Source of the DNA: an uncultured Thalassolituus sp.
Lineage (GTDB): Bacteria; Pseudomonadota; Gammaproteobacteria; Pseudomonadales; Oceanobacteraceae
Direction of reading: 5' to 3'
Assembly: GCA_913061435.1 (NCBI GenBank)
Contig: CAJXUK010000001.1
Location: forward strand, 233,770-297,769
DNA: 64,000 nucleotides
Of this stretch, positions 49,957 to 59,183 are shown one piece after another. A model generated the notes under the pieces. That model was not told where the DNA came from, ran no database searches, and was given only the letters and a program-made list of their open reading frames with translations. The number at the start of each line of letters is the position of its first letter. Positions within the stretch are counted from its first letter, which is position 1. The position numbers were made by a program, and so were the translations under genes.

Positions 49957-51027
49957 TCACATTGAAGAAAACGACTGCTGCCAATCCAACAGTAATGTTT
50001 CTAGCAATAAAGATGAATTAAAGCTGCCTTGACCCGCCACAACCTGACCTGCAATTTCTTGTAATTTCTTCTGTAAGGTTAACAGTTTTACTTTAATCGC
50101 GGAAGCCGCTAACTGCTCTATCCATTGTGCTTGCGAAGGACGACTTATTTGTTGAGCACTAGCACCCATACTCATCTTAATGATGTCTAAACTTAACCCA
50201 GACCACCAATTAATGGTATCTAAAAGTTCATACTTAGACAGAACCTTGCTTACATCTTGCAATTGCTGCTGCCCAGCCAACCACTTTTGCATTAAACCGA
50301 CATACACACCATCTTGTGGCAACAAGCCCTGACGTAACCACGCCTCGGCTTTTAATGGACCGCCAGAACATTGCTTGAGTGCTAAAGATAAATCTTCAGG
50401 GCTTGCGTTTTCGATACGTTGCGCCAACCACGCTAATGCCGTTTGGCTATTCGGTGGATGAAAGCTGATTCTTTGCGTACGACTGCGGATAGTTGGCAAG
50501 ACAGATCCTAGTCGTTCGGCAATAAGCAGTAAATAAGATTCCCCAGAAGGTTCTTCCAGCGTTTTTAATAAGGCATTAGAAGCATTAATATTCAGCGCTT
50601 CAATCGGATAAATCTGCACCACCTGACATGATGATATTTGCGGAGTTTTAGAGAAAAATTCATTTAACTGACGCACGGCATCAACTTTAATCTGTTTACC
50701 TTTTGCTTCTTGATCACAAATAAAATAATCCGGATGACTACCTGCATCCATAAGCTGACAACTGTGGCAACGATCACAAGGTGTGGTAACAGACACCTGC
50801 TGTTTTTTATCTGCAGACTGACACAACAAAAATTTAGCCAATCTAAATGCAAAAGAACGTTTACCCACGCCTTCATTACCCAGCAACAATGACGCATGGG
50901 GTAGTCCAGCACCATGATAGCGTTCGATTAGATCATGCCAAAGGTCACGATTCCATGGAATATCTTGTAACAACCGTTGGCGTGTATCTCGACCCTGCTG
51001 CGCTAGCTGATCTTCATCAATCGCCAT
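49957..51027 (-). CDS. holB: DNA polymerase III subunit delta prime
   Basis: A 356-residue clamp-loader subunit. It has an AAA+ domain with a P-loop-like GNEGVGKRSFAFRLA, zinc-binding cysteines in CDRCHSCQLMDAGSHPD, SRC-like sensor SVLPTIRSRTQRISF and the collar domain at the C-terminus. The N-terminal 35 residues are longer than in Escherichia. It overlaps tmk by one base. Confidence 0.94.
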   Translation of the reverse strand: MAIDEDQLAQQGRDTRQRLLQDIPWNRDLWHDLIERYHGAGLPHASLLLGNEGVGKRSFAFRLAKFLLCQSADKKQQVSVTTPCDRCHSCQLMDAGSHPDYFICDQEAKGKQIKVDAVRQLNEFFSKTPQISSCQVVQIYPIEALNINASNALLKTLEEPSGESYLLLIAERLGSVLPTIRSRTQRISFHPPNSQTALAWLAQRIENASPEDLSLALKQCSGGPLKAEAWLRQGLLPQDGVYVGLMQKWLAGQQQLQDVSKVLSKYELLDTINWWSGLSLDIIKMSMGASAQQISRPSQAQWIEQLAASAIKVKLLTLQKKLQEIAGQVVAGQGSFNSSLLLETLLLDWQQSFSSM

Positions 51028-51695
51028 TAGACGCTTTCCTTACTAAGATGATTAAAAGCCAACAAAGCCGCACTTAAATCTGCCTGAACTAGGGGTAAGT
51101 CTTGAGCAGCATTAATAACACTGACTCGCTTAGGTTCATTGCTAGCGATGGCTAAAAAACCTTCGCGCACGCGAGTAAAAAAGTCTAACTGTTCAGTTTC
51201 AAAGCGATCTGCTGGCCCACGAACTTGAGCGCGCCCCATCCCCACCTCAACGGGTGCATCCAGTAAAAATGTTTTATCAGGCTCAATACCCAGCTGAGCA
51301 ATAACTTTCAATTGCATAACCAGATCAACCGACAAACCACGGCCATAACCTTGATAAGCAACCGTAGAATCGGTAAAACGATCACACAAAACCCAGCAGC
51401 CTCTGGCCAAAGCGGGTTTTATAAAAGCCTCAATGTGCTGTGCCCGAGCAGCAAACACTAACAGCAACTCGGTGACATCACTCATGCGTTCGCGATGAGG
51501 CTTTTTAAGCAACTGTTCACGTATAATTTCAGCAATTTCAGTTCCACCGGGTTCACGCGTTACAACAACTTCAATCCCTTGTTGCTCTAACAACTGCTTA
51601 CAAAACTCGATATTGGTGGATTTACCAACGCCCTCGCCACCTTCAAAAGTGATAAATTGGCCCGCCAACGCCGGGGTTAAACATGTTTCAGTCAT
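51027..51695 (-). CDS. tmk: Thymidylate kinase
   Basis: A 222-residue dTMP kinase. P-loop FEGGEGVGKSTNIEFC (about 17-32), DR-site REPGGTEIAEIIREQLL, CDRFTDSTVAYQGYGRGL, and an Escherichia-type LID with arginines (RAQVRGPADRFE). The order mltG-tmk-holB-pilZ is conserved. It lies 35 bp behind mltG. Confidence 0.97.
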   Translation of the reverse strand: MTETCLTPALAGQFITFEGGEGVGKSTNIEFCKQLLEQQGIEVVVTREPGGTEIAEIIREQLLKKPHRERMSDVTELLLVFAARAQHIEAFIKPALARGCWVLCDRFTDSTVAYQGYGRGLSVDLVMQLKVIAQLGIEPDKTFLLDAPVEVGMGRAQVRGPADRFETEQLDFFTRVREGFLAIASNEPKRVSVINAAQDLPLVQADLSAALLAFNHLSKESV

Positions 51696-51730
51696 TTTTT
51701 AATACAGGCCTGTTACTGTTGAGTCGCGCA

Positions 51731-52789
51731 TTATTGAGCGGTGGGTACAGAACGATACTCTTTGCTGCGTTTTAAAATTTGATATTTACGCACCGCACGA
51801 TTATGTTCAGCCAAGGTTGTCGAAAAATAGTGACTGCCATCACCCTTAGCAACAAAAAACAAACTATTACCGGCTAACGGATTAAGGGCTGCAGTTAAGG
51901 CAGCTCTACCGGCCAAAGCAATTGGCGTAGGCGGCAAACCTTTCATGCGATACGTATTGTAAGGGTTACTGCGATCACGTAAATGCTTTCTGCGTAAGTT
52001 GCCGTCAAAATCTTCGCCTAATCCATAAATCACGGTAGGATCTGTTTCTAAGCGCATATTTTTTTGCAAGCGCCGCACAAACACACCGGCAATTTCAGGT
52101 CGTTCACTAACCTGTCCAGTCTCTTTTTCAACAATAGACGCCATCACCAAAGCCTCATACGGAGATTGATATGGCAGCTGCGCAATTGCATTCGACGCTA
52201 GCTTTGCTTCATACAAAGACCATTCTTGAGTCAACACATCCTGCATACGTTGATAAGCTTGCTGCAAAATAGATGAAACGTTATCCCCAGATTGATAAAT
52301 ATACGTATCGGGGTAAACCCAGCCTTCTGGATGATGGTCCAAGACAAATAATTTTCGCACAGAAGCAACTGTCAACGGCTGAACATCTTGCACTAACTTA
52401 GGCGCATCAGCTAAACGCTCCAAAGCATCTACTAAACGCGTACCTTCGATAAAACTAATTTTATAACGCTTGTTAGAACCTTGCGCCAGTTGCTGCAGTA
52501 ATTCAAAACCCCGTGTTCCTGCTGCAATTTCAAATTCGCCAGGTTTAATATCTTTGGCACCCCCCAGTAAACGCGCCTGAATAAGTAAAGCACGAGCCGA
52601 CGGCAACCAACCAGCTTGCTGCCAAGCGTAGGCTAGTTGCGATAAAGTCTGGCCCTGCTTAATCTCGATCTCGACACTGCTCTGACCTGTCGCTAAATTA
52701 ATCGGCTGCTGTACCGTGTAAAAAACAACCGTAAAAATAGCAATCGAGACCAGCAGCAATATTATTAAAAGTTTTTTAAAGATAGCCAA
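51731..52789 (-). CDS. mltG: Endolytic peptidoglycan transglycosylase MltG
   Basis: A membrane-anchored YceG-family lytic transglycosylase, 352 residues from the chosen start. One N-terminal helix (LLIILLLVSIAIFTVVFY), a LysM-like part, and the catalytic domain with ASIVEKETGQ (active Glu) and ETDPTVIYGLG, NTYRMKGLPPTPIA. It cuts nascent glycan strands. The TTG start at 52789 is preferred because AAGGAA lies 10 nt upstream and it falls just after the pabC stop; ATG at 52834 inside pabC is the alternative. Confidence 0.93.
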   Translation of the reverse strand: MAIFKKLLIILLLVSIAIFTVVFYTVQQPINLATGQSSVEIEIKQGQTLSQLAYAWQQAGWLPSARALLIQARLLGGAKDIKPGEFEIAAGTRGFELLQQLAQGSNKRYKISFIEGTRLVDALERLADAPKLVQDVQPLTVASVRKLFVLDHHPEGWVYPDTYIYQSGDNVSSILQQAYQRMQDVLTQEWSLYEAKLASNAIAQLPYQSPYEALVMASIVEKETGQVSERPEIAGVFVRRLQKNMRLETDPTVIYGLGEDFDGNLRRKHLRDRSNPYNTYRMKGLPPTPIALAGRAALTAALNPLAGNSLFFVAKGDGSHYFSTTLAEHNRAVRKYQILKRSKEYRSVPTAQ

Positions 52790-52811
52790 ACAGAAAAAGT
52801 TCCTTAGGTAA

Positions 52812-53672
52812 TTATGAACGCGAGAATTGATCATTAAACGCTTTGGCCAAGGTGTCAACCCAAGCACTCTGTGCAACAGCATGCCCAGCGATCGTTTGCA
52901 CAGACTGAATACCCAACAAACTGTTGGTTAAAAACACCGCATCTGCCGATAATAATTCATCCAATTTAGCGGCTTTTTTAATAATAACAGGGGAAGTTAA
53001 CAACTCGTAAGGATCGGCTATTAGCCAACGGCGCACGCAACCATCAATTCCCTCTTGGCTCAAATCCGGAGTGAAAAGTTGATCGCCGCTCAACCAAAAG
53101 ACATTAGACATTGTCCCCTCAACGACATCGCCATCAAGGTTAAACATAATACCTTCATCAAAACCGGCTTCGTCACCCCACTCTGATCGAGCAATAACCT
53201 GATCCAAGCGATTTAAATGCTTTAAACCCGCCAATACCGGCTGACGCGACAAAGTATGCTGACATAGCGTCAAATGGAAAGGAGTTACATTTTTTCGTGG
53301 TGCAAAATCATTAACCTGCAACCACCAATTAAGGCGGCTATCGTTAGGAATTTTATACCCTCGCGGGCCACAACCTCGGCTGATTACCAATTTCGCACAA
53401 CCACTAGCAACATCTGCTAGATGCTGCTGGACAAACATTTGCCAGCGTGACAAGAATAAGTCCAGTGGCAGTTTTAATGCATGTTGCGCCCAAATCAAAC
53501 GCTGCTGGTGAAATTCCCACATAGGAATGCAACCATCCACAATACGCAGGGTTTCAAAAACACCATCACCATATTGCAGCGCTCGGTCATTAAAGCGAAT
53601 ACCATGATCTGCTCGACTTGCATCATCAACTGCATGATCAAGAGGAACGCCATTAATGAAAAACAATTCCAT
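52812..53672 (-). CDS. pabC: Aminodeoxychorismate lyase
   Basis: A 286-residue fold-IV PLP enzyme releasing pyruvate to make 4-aminobenzoate for folate. N-terminus FINGVPLDHAVDDASRADHG, DRALQYGDGVFETLRI, PLP lysine in LAGLKHLNRLDQVIA, and the GTMSNVFWL phosphate-binding turn. It lies between fabF and mltG, the usual place. Confidence 0.95.
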   Translation of the reverse strand: MELFFINGVPLDHAVDDASRADHGIRFNDRALQYGDGVFETLRIVDGCIPMWEFHQQRLIWAQHALKLPLDLFLSRWQMFVQQHLADVASGCAKLVISRGCGPRGYKIPNDSRLNWWLQVNDFAPRKNVTPFHLTLCQHTLSRQPVLAGLKHLNRLDQVIARSEWGDEAGFDEGIMFNLDGDVVEGTMSNVFWLSGDQLFTPDLSQEGIDGCVRRWLIADPYELLTSPVIIKKAAKLDELLSADAVFLTNSLLGIQSVQTIAGHAVAQSAWVDTLAKAFNDQFSRS

Positions 53673-53715
53673 TTATAACCGATTTACCTTGCTAAAAGCC
53701 TTAGCCGGTTACCGC

Positions 53716-54972
53716 CTAATTCACTTTTTTAAAAACCAGCGAACCGTTAGTACCACCAAAACCGAACGAATTAGAAATAGCTGCATCAATATTCATCTTA
53801 CGCGCCACATGGGGCACATAGTCTAAATCACAACCAACACCTGGATTGTCCAGATTAATCGTCGGTGGCGCAATACTTTCTGTAATTGCTTTAATAGTGA
53901 ATATCGCCTCAATAGCACCAGCAGCACCCAATAAATGCCCCGTCATAGATTTACTAGAAGACACAGCAATATTATGCGCATGCTCGCCAAACAAACCTTT
54001 AATCGCCGATGTCTCTGCTATATCACCTGCATGAGTGGATGTACCATGAGCATTTATATAATGAACATCGCTGCTATCCATACCCGCATCTTTAAGTGCA
54101 AGTTCCATAGCCGCCTGAGCACCCCGACCATCTTCTGGAGGGCTAGTAATATGGTGAGCATCATCACTCATGCCAAAACCGGCAAGCTCGGCATAAATAG
54201 TCGCGCCGCGATTTTTAGCATGCTCATACTCTTCCAATACCAAAACACCCGCACCATCACCCAACACAAACCCGTCACGATCTTGATCCCAAGGACGACT
54301 GGCTTTTTCAGGGGCATCGTTGCGCGTAGACATTGCTCTGGCAGCAGCAAAACCACCAACTCCAGCAGGACAAGTCGCCATTTCAGCACCGCCCACAACC
54401 ATAATATCAGCATCACCATAAGCTATCGTGCGAGCACCATAACCGATATTGTGTGTGCCAGTAGTACATGCAGTAGAAATCGCGAAATTAGGCCCTTTAA
54501 ACCCATATTTAATCGCTAAGTTACCCGCCGCCATATTGACCACTGTGGCAGGAATAAAAAAAGGTGACACTCTGCGTGGACCTTTCTTATCCAACTCTAA
54601 GCATGTTTTCTCAATCGTACTTATGCCACCAATACCAGAACCAACAGCAACACCAATACGGCTGGCATCAACCGCATTTGTTTGTAAATTATCATCCAAC
54701 TTAGCGTCTTTAACCGCTTGAAAACCTGCAGCTAACCCATACTGAATAAATATATCAATTTTACGCGCATCTTTAGCGGACAAATCGTATTGTGAAATAT
54801 CAAAATTTTTAATTTGCCCAGCAATCTGGGTAGCAAAATCTGTTGCATCAAAAGATTCTATGTTACCAATGCCGCTTTTTCCTGCAATTAATGACTGCCA
54901 GCTGTCTTCCACCGTGTTACCTAGTGGGCTGATCATACCTAAACCTGTGACAACGACTCGACGCGAATTCAT
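53716..54972 (-). CDS. fabF: Beta-ketoacyl-ACP synthase II
   Basis: A 418-residue condensing enzyme of fatty-acid elongation (KAS II). Catalytic triad blocks: Cys169 in [14 protein letters not shown], His in [13 protein letters not shown], His in [15 protein letters not shown]-terminus [17 protein letters not shown]. It is separated from acpP by two hairpins (a terminator/attenuator), so its level is probably set lower than that of ACP. Confidence 0.97.
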   Translation of the reverse strand: MNSRRVVVTGLGMISPLGNTVEDSWQSLIAGKSGIGNIESFDATDFATQIAGQIKNFDISQYDLSAKDARKIDIFIQYGLAAGFQAVKDAKLDDNLQTNAVDASRIGVAVGSGIGGISTIEKTCLELDKKGPRRVSPFFIPATVVNMAAGNLAIKYGFKGPNFAISTACTTGTHNIGYGARTIAYGDADIMVVGGAEMATCPAGVGGFAAARAMSTRNDAPEKASRPWDQDRDGFVLGDGAGVLVLEEYEHAKNRGATIYAELAGFGMSDDAHHITSPPEDGRGAQAAMELALKDAGMDSSDVHYINAHGTSTHAGDIAETSAIKGLFGEHAHNIAVSSSKSMTGHLLGAAGAIEAIFTIKAITESIAPPTINLDNPGVGCDLDYVPHVARKMNIDAAISNSFGFGGTNGSLVFKKVN

Positions 54973-55093
54973 AGATCCCCGATCCTTCTCAATAATTTTT
55001 AATACTTAACAAACCCCAATGAGCCTATCAGTAGCTTTAAAACCTTACCTTACTCACAACTAACAACGCACAACACACAACAGAGCAGGTAAT

Positions 55094-55128
55094 AAAAAAG
55101 CCGCATTCTAAGAAGAGGCGGCTTTTTT
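55094..55128 (-). terminator. Terminator/attenuator between acpP and fabF
   Basis: Stem GCCGC/GCGGC (55100-55104 with 55118-55122), 13-nt loop, A6 and T6 flanks that extend the stem. Read leftward it follows acpP and precedes fabF by about 120 bp. A partly leaky terminator here would explain high ACP and lower FabF. Confidence 0.8.
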
Positions 55129-55130
55129 CT

Positions 55131-55168
55131 GAATCATCAGTTAACACAATAACGAATACTGATGATTC
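55131..55168 (-). repeat. Inverted repeat behind acpP
   Basis: Perfect 10-bp arms GAATCATCAG/CTGATGATTC (55131-55140 with 55159-55168) and an 18-nt loop, placed between the acpP stop codon and the terminator. It may protect the acpP mRNA 3' end or bind a protein. Confidence 0.75.
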
Positions 55169-55198
55169 TGGTATCAATACAAAATATAAGCGTTTAAA

Positions 55199-55432
55199 TT
55201 ATAAATGCGCAATAATGTAATCGATAGCTTCTTGAACACTGGTTAATTTCTCAGCATCTTCATCTGGAATTTCAGTTTCAAATTCTTCTTCTAGCGCCAT
55301 AACTAATTCAACAGTATCTAATGAATCTGCGCCTAAATCGTCAACAAAAGAGGATGAAGACTTAACTTCTTCTTCTTTAACGCCAAGTTGTTCGATTACA
55401 ATTTTCTTTACACGTTCTTCGATGTTACTCAT
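55199..55432 (-). CDS. acpP: Acyl carrier protein
   Basis: A 77-residue acidic four-helix protein. The phosphopantetheine site is Ser37 in [15 protein letters not shown]. It carries all intermediates of fatty-acid synthesis. 19 bp behind fabG and followed by hairpins. Confidence 0.98.
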   Translation of the reverse strand: MSNIEERVKKIVIEQLGVKEEEVKSSSSFVDDLGADSLDTVELVMALEEEFETEIPDEDAEKLTSVQEAIDYIIAHL

Positions 55433-55451
55433 GTTCTACTTCCTAAGTTCA

Positions 55452-56192
55452 TTAACCCATGTTCATGCCACCATTCACATGAATGGTTTGGCCTGTAATG
55501 TATGCTGCATCATCGCTCGCTAAAAAAGCAACGCTGCCGGCAATTTCGTGTGTCGCGCCCATACGTTTCATAGGGATAGACGCTAGGATGGCTTCTTTTT
55601 GATTTTCTGGCAAGTCATCTGTCATATCTGTTGCAATAAAACCTGGTGCAATAGCGTTAACTGTAATATTACGACTGGCAATTTCTTGAGCCAATGAGCG
55701 AGTTAAACCTTCTAACCCAGCCTTGGCTGCCGAATAATTAACCTGCCCAGCGTTGCCCGTTGTACCGATAATTGAACTGATGTTAATAATGCGGCCTTCG
55801 CGCGCTTTTATCAACGGCTTAATTAAGCTTTTGCAAACTCGATACACGCCAGAAAGATTGGTATTGATCACATCCAACCATTCATCATCTTTCATGCGCA
55901 TAAATATATTGTCACGAGTAATACCCGCGTTATTAACCACAACATAAGGAGTGCCGTGAGCGGCCAAAAACGCCGCCATTGCCGTATTAACTTGCTCGGA
56001 GTCTGCAATGTTTAATACAAACGCATCATGCTCGCTGCCAAATGCCTGCAAGTCGTTTCTTAAACTCTCACAGCCTACTTCCGACGTAGCTGTACCCACA
56101 ACTCGATATCCGCGTTCGATAAGGAATTCAGCAATACCTTTACCAATACCGCGACTGGCTCCAGTAACTAATGCTAATTTTTTATCCGACAT
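55452..56192 (-). CDS. fabG: 3-oxoacyl-ACP reductase
   Basis: A 246-residue SDR reducing beta-ketoacyl-ACP with NADPH. Loop VTGASRGIGKGIAEFL, NNAGITRDNIFMRMK, catalytic Ser in NISSIIGTTGNAGQ and YSAAKAG (YxxxK). C-terminal GQTIHVNGGMNMG. It overlaps fabD by one base, coupled translation. Confidence 0.98.
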   Translation of the reverse strand: MSDKKLALVTGASRGIGKGIAEFLIERGYRVVGTATSEVGCESLRNDLQAFGSEHDAFVLNIADSEQVNTAMAAFLAAHGTPYVVVNNAGITRDNIFMRMKDDEWLDVINTNLSGVYRVCKSLIKPLIKAREGRIINISSIIGTTGNAGQVNYSAAKAGLEGLTRSLAQEIASRNITVNAIAPGFIATDMTDDLPENQKEAILASIPMKRMGATHEIAGSVAFLASDDAAYITGQTIHVNGGMNMG

Positions 56193-57136
56193 TATACTGA
56201 ACCCTTAATTGCAGAGAGTAATTTTTCAAAGCTAGCACTATCCCCCGTGGGATAGGTTGTTAATTCTTTATTAATACGCTTATTTAAGCCACTTATCACT
56301 TTACCAGGGCCTACTTCAATCGCCAGTTCTGCGCCAGCAGAAGAAGCGCCAACAGCTCCAATCCAATTAACCGGACTGTATAGCTGCTCAACCAAGCGCT
56401 GCTGCATATCAGCTAAAGTACTCACTGCATTATTTGCATTATGATACACATCGAATACAGGCTCGGACCACTGAGCATTATTGAGTGCTTCAACAAAGGG
56501 GTCAGTAGCCTGACGCATCAACGAAGAATGAAAAGGCCCACTTACTTGCAGCGGCAATGCACGTTTAGCACCTGCGTCTTTTGCCACGATACAAGCCTGC
56601 GCAACACCCTCAGCAGTACCCGCAATAACAATTTGACCCGGTGCATTAAAATTAGCAGGCTCAACCACTCCCGCAGAACTCGCTTGATCACATACTGCTT
56701 GAATTTGTTCGCTATCAAGACCCAGTATCGCAGCCATACCGCCTTCACCTGCGGGTACCGCCGAATCCATTAACTCGCCACGCTTTTTAACCAATCGCAC
56801 AGCATCTTCTAACGTTAAAACACCTGCAGCATACAAGGCTGAATATTCACCAACAGAATGCCCTGCCGCAGCAATAACCTTAATATCCTCACCTAACTCT
56901 TGCTCAATTACCTGCCACAAGGCAGCGCTAGCCGTCACTAAAATAGGTTGAGTGTTGTACGTTAAATTTAATTTTTCTGCTGGCCCTTGCTGAACCAAAG
57001 ACCACAAATCTTGATTAATTGCCGCCGAAGCCTGCTCAAAAGTCTGCTTTATAACGGGATACTGCTCTGCTAAATCTGCCAACATACCAAGATGCTGAGC
57101 TCCCTGACCTGGAAAATATAAAACAACCTGCTTCAT
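56192..57136 (-). CDS. fabD: Malonyl-CoA-ACP transacylase
   Basis: A 314-residue acyltransferase loading malonyl onto ACP. FPGQGAQHLGM at the N-terminus, nucleophile in AGHSVGEYSALYAAG, and the catalytic His in VSGPFHSSLM. ATG at 57136 is chosen (GAGG 5 nt upstream); the in-frame TTG just before it is not needed. No fabH gene lies between it and plsX, as in Pseudomonas. Confidence 0.97.
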   Translation of the reverse strand: MKQVVLYFPGQGAQHLGMLADLAEQYPVIKQTFEQASAAINQDLWSLVQQGPAEKLNLTYNTQPILVTASAALWQVIEQELGEDIKVIAAAGHSVGEYSALYAAGVLTLEDAVRLVKKRGELMDSAVPAGEGGMAAILGLDSEQIQAVCDQASSAGVVEPANFNAPGQIVIAGTAEGVAQACIVAKDAGAKRALPLQVSGPFHSSLMRQATDPFVEALNNAQWSEPVFDVYHNANNAVSTLADMQQRLVEQLYSPVNWIGAVGASSAGAELAIEVGPGKVISGLNKRINKELTTYPTGDSASFEKLLSAIKGSV

Positions 57137-57351
57137 CAAAACCTCGCTTATTCTTATTATTTACCAACATACACACTTACAATAATAAATTCACAATGTA
57201 TGCACTGTACTTAATTTCAATATAACTTTTAATACAACTTATAATACAACTTTGGGTACAAAATCTAAGTGGGTGTTATTATGCTGAAAAAAAGCAGACA
57301 GTAAAGAGAACTCCGGGCATGAGAGCATTGAATTTTACGACTTGGTGAAAA
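57137..57351 (-). promoter_or_regulatory. Spacer between plsX and fabD with AT-rich short repeats
   Basis: This 215-bp spacer has no gene. On the plus strand TAATACAACTT occurs at 57230-57240 and 57242-57252 (12-bp period), with a degenerate third copy at 57218-57228. It likely holds a promoter for fabD-fabG-acpP. No FadR or FabR site could be assigned by eye. Confidence 0.5.
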
Positions 57352-58377
57352 CTACAGTGACAATCGATCTAACTCGCACAATAAACGCTCAGTCGTTCCC
57401 AACTCAACTTCTGACAAGGCATAGCGAATGGTCTGGTAAATGGCTTCTTGATCAGACTTGCCATGCCCCTTAACCACCAAACCGTTTACACCTAACAATA
57501 ATGCACCACTATGCATAACAGGGTCTAACTGCCTCTTAAAGCGATTTATTATCGGATTAGTAAAAAAAGACAACACCTTGCCCGACATACTGGAATGCAG
57601 CATCAGGTCAAATTGCTTAGAAATATGATTTAAAAGACCTTCACTGGTTTTTAGAGCAATATTGCCGTGAAAACCATCACAGACAACAATATCCAACTCC
57701 CCAAGATATAATTCATCAGCTTCAACAAAGCCAACATAATCAATACCCTCAAGCTCAGAAATCATTTGTCCTGCTAAGCGAATTTCCTCGGTGCCCTTGC
57801 CGGCTTCTTTGCCAATGTTCAGCAAGCCAAGCTTTGGTCGTTCCATGCCTTGGGCTTTTCGCCACGCAGATGATAATAAAGCAAACTGATACAAGCCATC
57901 AGCCCCCACATCAATATTGGCACCTAAATCAAGCATCAACAAAGGTTTACCGGCGGTGGGTATATCACGCGCCATAGCCGGTCGCTCAACATCAATAAAG
58001 GTTGAAAGCAAATAACGCGACAAGGCTAACAAAGCACCACTATTACCACAACTCACACAGGCCTGAGTCGTTCCGCTAGCAACGCTTTTAATCGCCAAAG
58101 CCATGGATGAATTTTGTTTACGGCGCAAAGCATATGAAGGTTTATCGGTAGCAGCAACCGACTGCTCACAACTATGAATATGTAATCGCGAAAAAATATC
58201 ACAAGAATCTAATGCCAATAATTTCAATTCAGCATCAAGCCATTCGGATTCAGAAGAGGATAAATATAGATGGATAGAGAGATCGCTACGCTCGGCAAGA
58301 ATTTGCTGCGCTGCCTTAAAAGTAACGCGGGGACCAAAGTCCCCGCCCATAGCGTCTACTGCAAGAGTAAACGTCAT
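57352..58377 (-). CDS. plsX: Phosphate acyltransferase PlsX
   Basis: A 341-residue enzyme converting acyl-ACP to acyl-phosphate for phospholipid synthesis. Family blocks: TLAVDAMGGDFGPRVTFKAA, CVSCGNSGALLALS, PLLMLDLGANIDV, VVCDGFHGNIALKTSEGL. It lies 3 bp behind rpmF, the conserved order yceD-rpmF-plsX. Confidence 0.97.
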   Translation of the reverse strand: MTFTLAVDAMGGDFGPRVTFKAAQQILAERSDLSIHLYLSSSESEWLDAELKLLALDSCDIFSRLHIHSCEQSVAATDKPSYALRRKQNSSMALAIKSVASGTTQACVSCGNSGALLALSRYLLSTFIDVERPAMARDIPTAGKPLLMLDLGANIDVGADGLYQFALLSSAWRKAQGMERPKLGLLNIGKEAGKGTEEIRLAGQMISELEGIDYVGFVEADELYLGELDIVVCDGFHGNIALKTSEGLLNHISKQFDLMLHSSMSGKVLSFFTNPIINRFKRQLDPVMHSGALLLGVNGLVVKGHGKSDQEAIYQTIRYALSEVELGTTERLLCELDRLSL

Positions 58378-58380
58378 GAC

Positions 58381-58563
58381 TTATTCGTCGTTACCAGTCT
58401 CCACGACTTTCTTACCGCGGTAAAAACCGTCAGCAGTAACGTGGTGACGACGATGAGTTTCACCTGTCGTTTGATCTGTAGACAATGCTGCAGATTCTAA
58501 TGCATCGTGAGAACGACGCTGACCACGACGTGAACGTGTTACTTTACTTTTTTGAACAGCCAT
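58381..58563 (-). CDS. rpmF: 50S ribosomal protein L32
   Basis: A 60-residue L32 ([40 protein letters not shown]). No zinc-binding cysteine pairs, so it is the zinc-free form usual in gammaproteobacteria. Between yceD and plsX. Confidence 0.97.
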   Translation of the reverse strand: MAVQKSKVTRSRRGQRRSHDALESAALSTDQTTGETHRRHHVTADGFYRGKKVVETGNDE

Positions 58564-58586
58564 TTTTGTAGGCTCCTAACTTAACG

Positions 58587-59129
58587 CTATTTCGATTTTA
58601 ACTGCTGGAGTACGGTAAAAGGATTATCCTTTTTTTCCGTAACTTCAACGGGTTCCGTTTCAGCCTTAGGCTGTTTTAACTCGCACTCACCATCTGCATG
58701 ATAGGCAAACATAGGTAAGGCTAATATAAGCTCATCTTCAACCAACTCCCACGGATCAATGTTGCCATTGTGATCCATAATCGCGGGTTCGTACTGCTTG
58801 GGCAGATGTTTCGCTTTTTCATCAGAGAAAGCTAATCCAATCTGGAACTCCCCTTGCACATCGAGCACCACAGCATCTAAGCAACGCTGACACACCATGG
58901 TAGCTTTTGTTGAGCACTCGCCATCAATGAACATATGATCTTCAGCATCACGCTGAAAGGCTAATTTATAAACAATCGGCCCATTCACATCTTCGACGGC
59001 TTCCTGAAAACGTTTAAACAAATTTGAATCTAACGATCCGGTTAAAACCTTCTCATTATCGACAAATCTTATGGCATCTAAACGTTTAGGTAAGGCTGCC
59101 TCAGCCATAGTTGGCGACATAATAGGCAT
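58587..59129 (-). CDS. yceD: YceD family protein (DUF177), large rRNA accumulation protein
   Basis: A 180-residue DUF177 protein. CQRCLD (with a Cys in GECSTKATMVCQRC) is the family cysteine motif near residue 90, followed by an acidic stretch and ELILALPMFAYHADGEC. In Escherichia and plants YceD affects 23S rRNA. The ATG at 59129 has AGGA 7 nt upstream; a TTG six codons earlier precedes that site. Paired with rpmF as usual. Confidence 0.92.
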   Translation of the reverse strand: MPIMSPTMAEAALPKRLDAIRFVDNEKVLTGSLDSNLFKRFQEAVEDVNGPIVYKLAFQRDAEDHMFIDGECSTKATMVCQRCLDAVVLDVQGEFQIGLAFSDEKAKHLPKQYEPAIMDHNGNIDPWELVEDELILALPMFAYHADGECELKQPKAETEPVEVTEKKDNPFTVLQQLKSK

Positions 59130-59183
59130 CCGCTTATCCTGTGTCAAAATTATTTAACCTTTTTTCGGTATTTATTATGAAAA

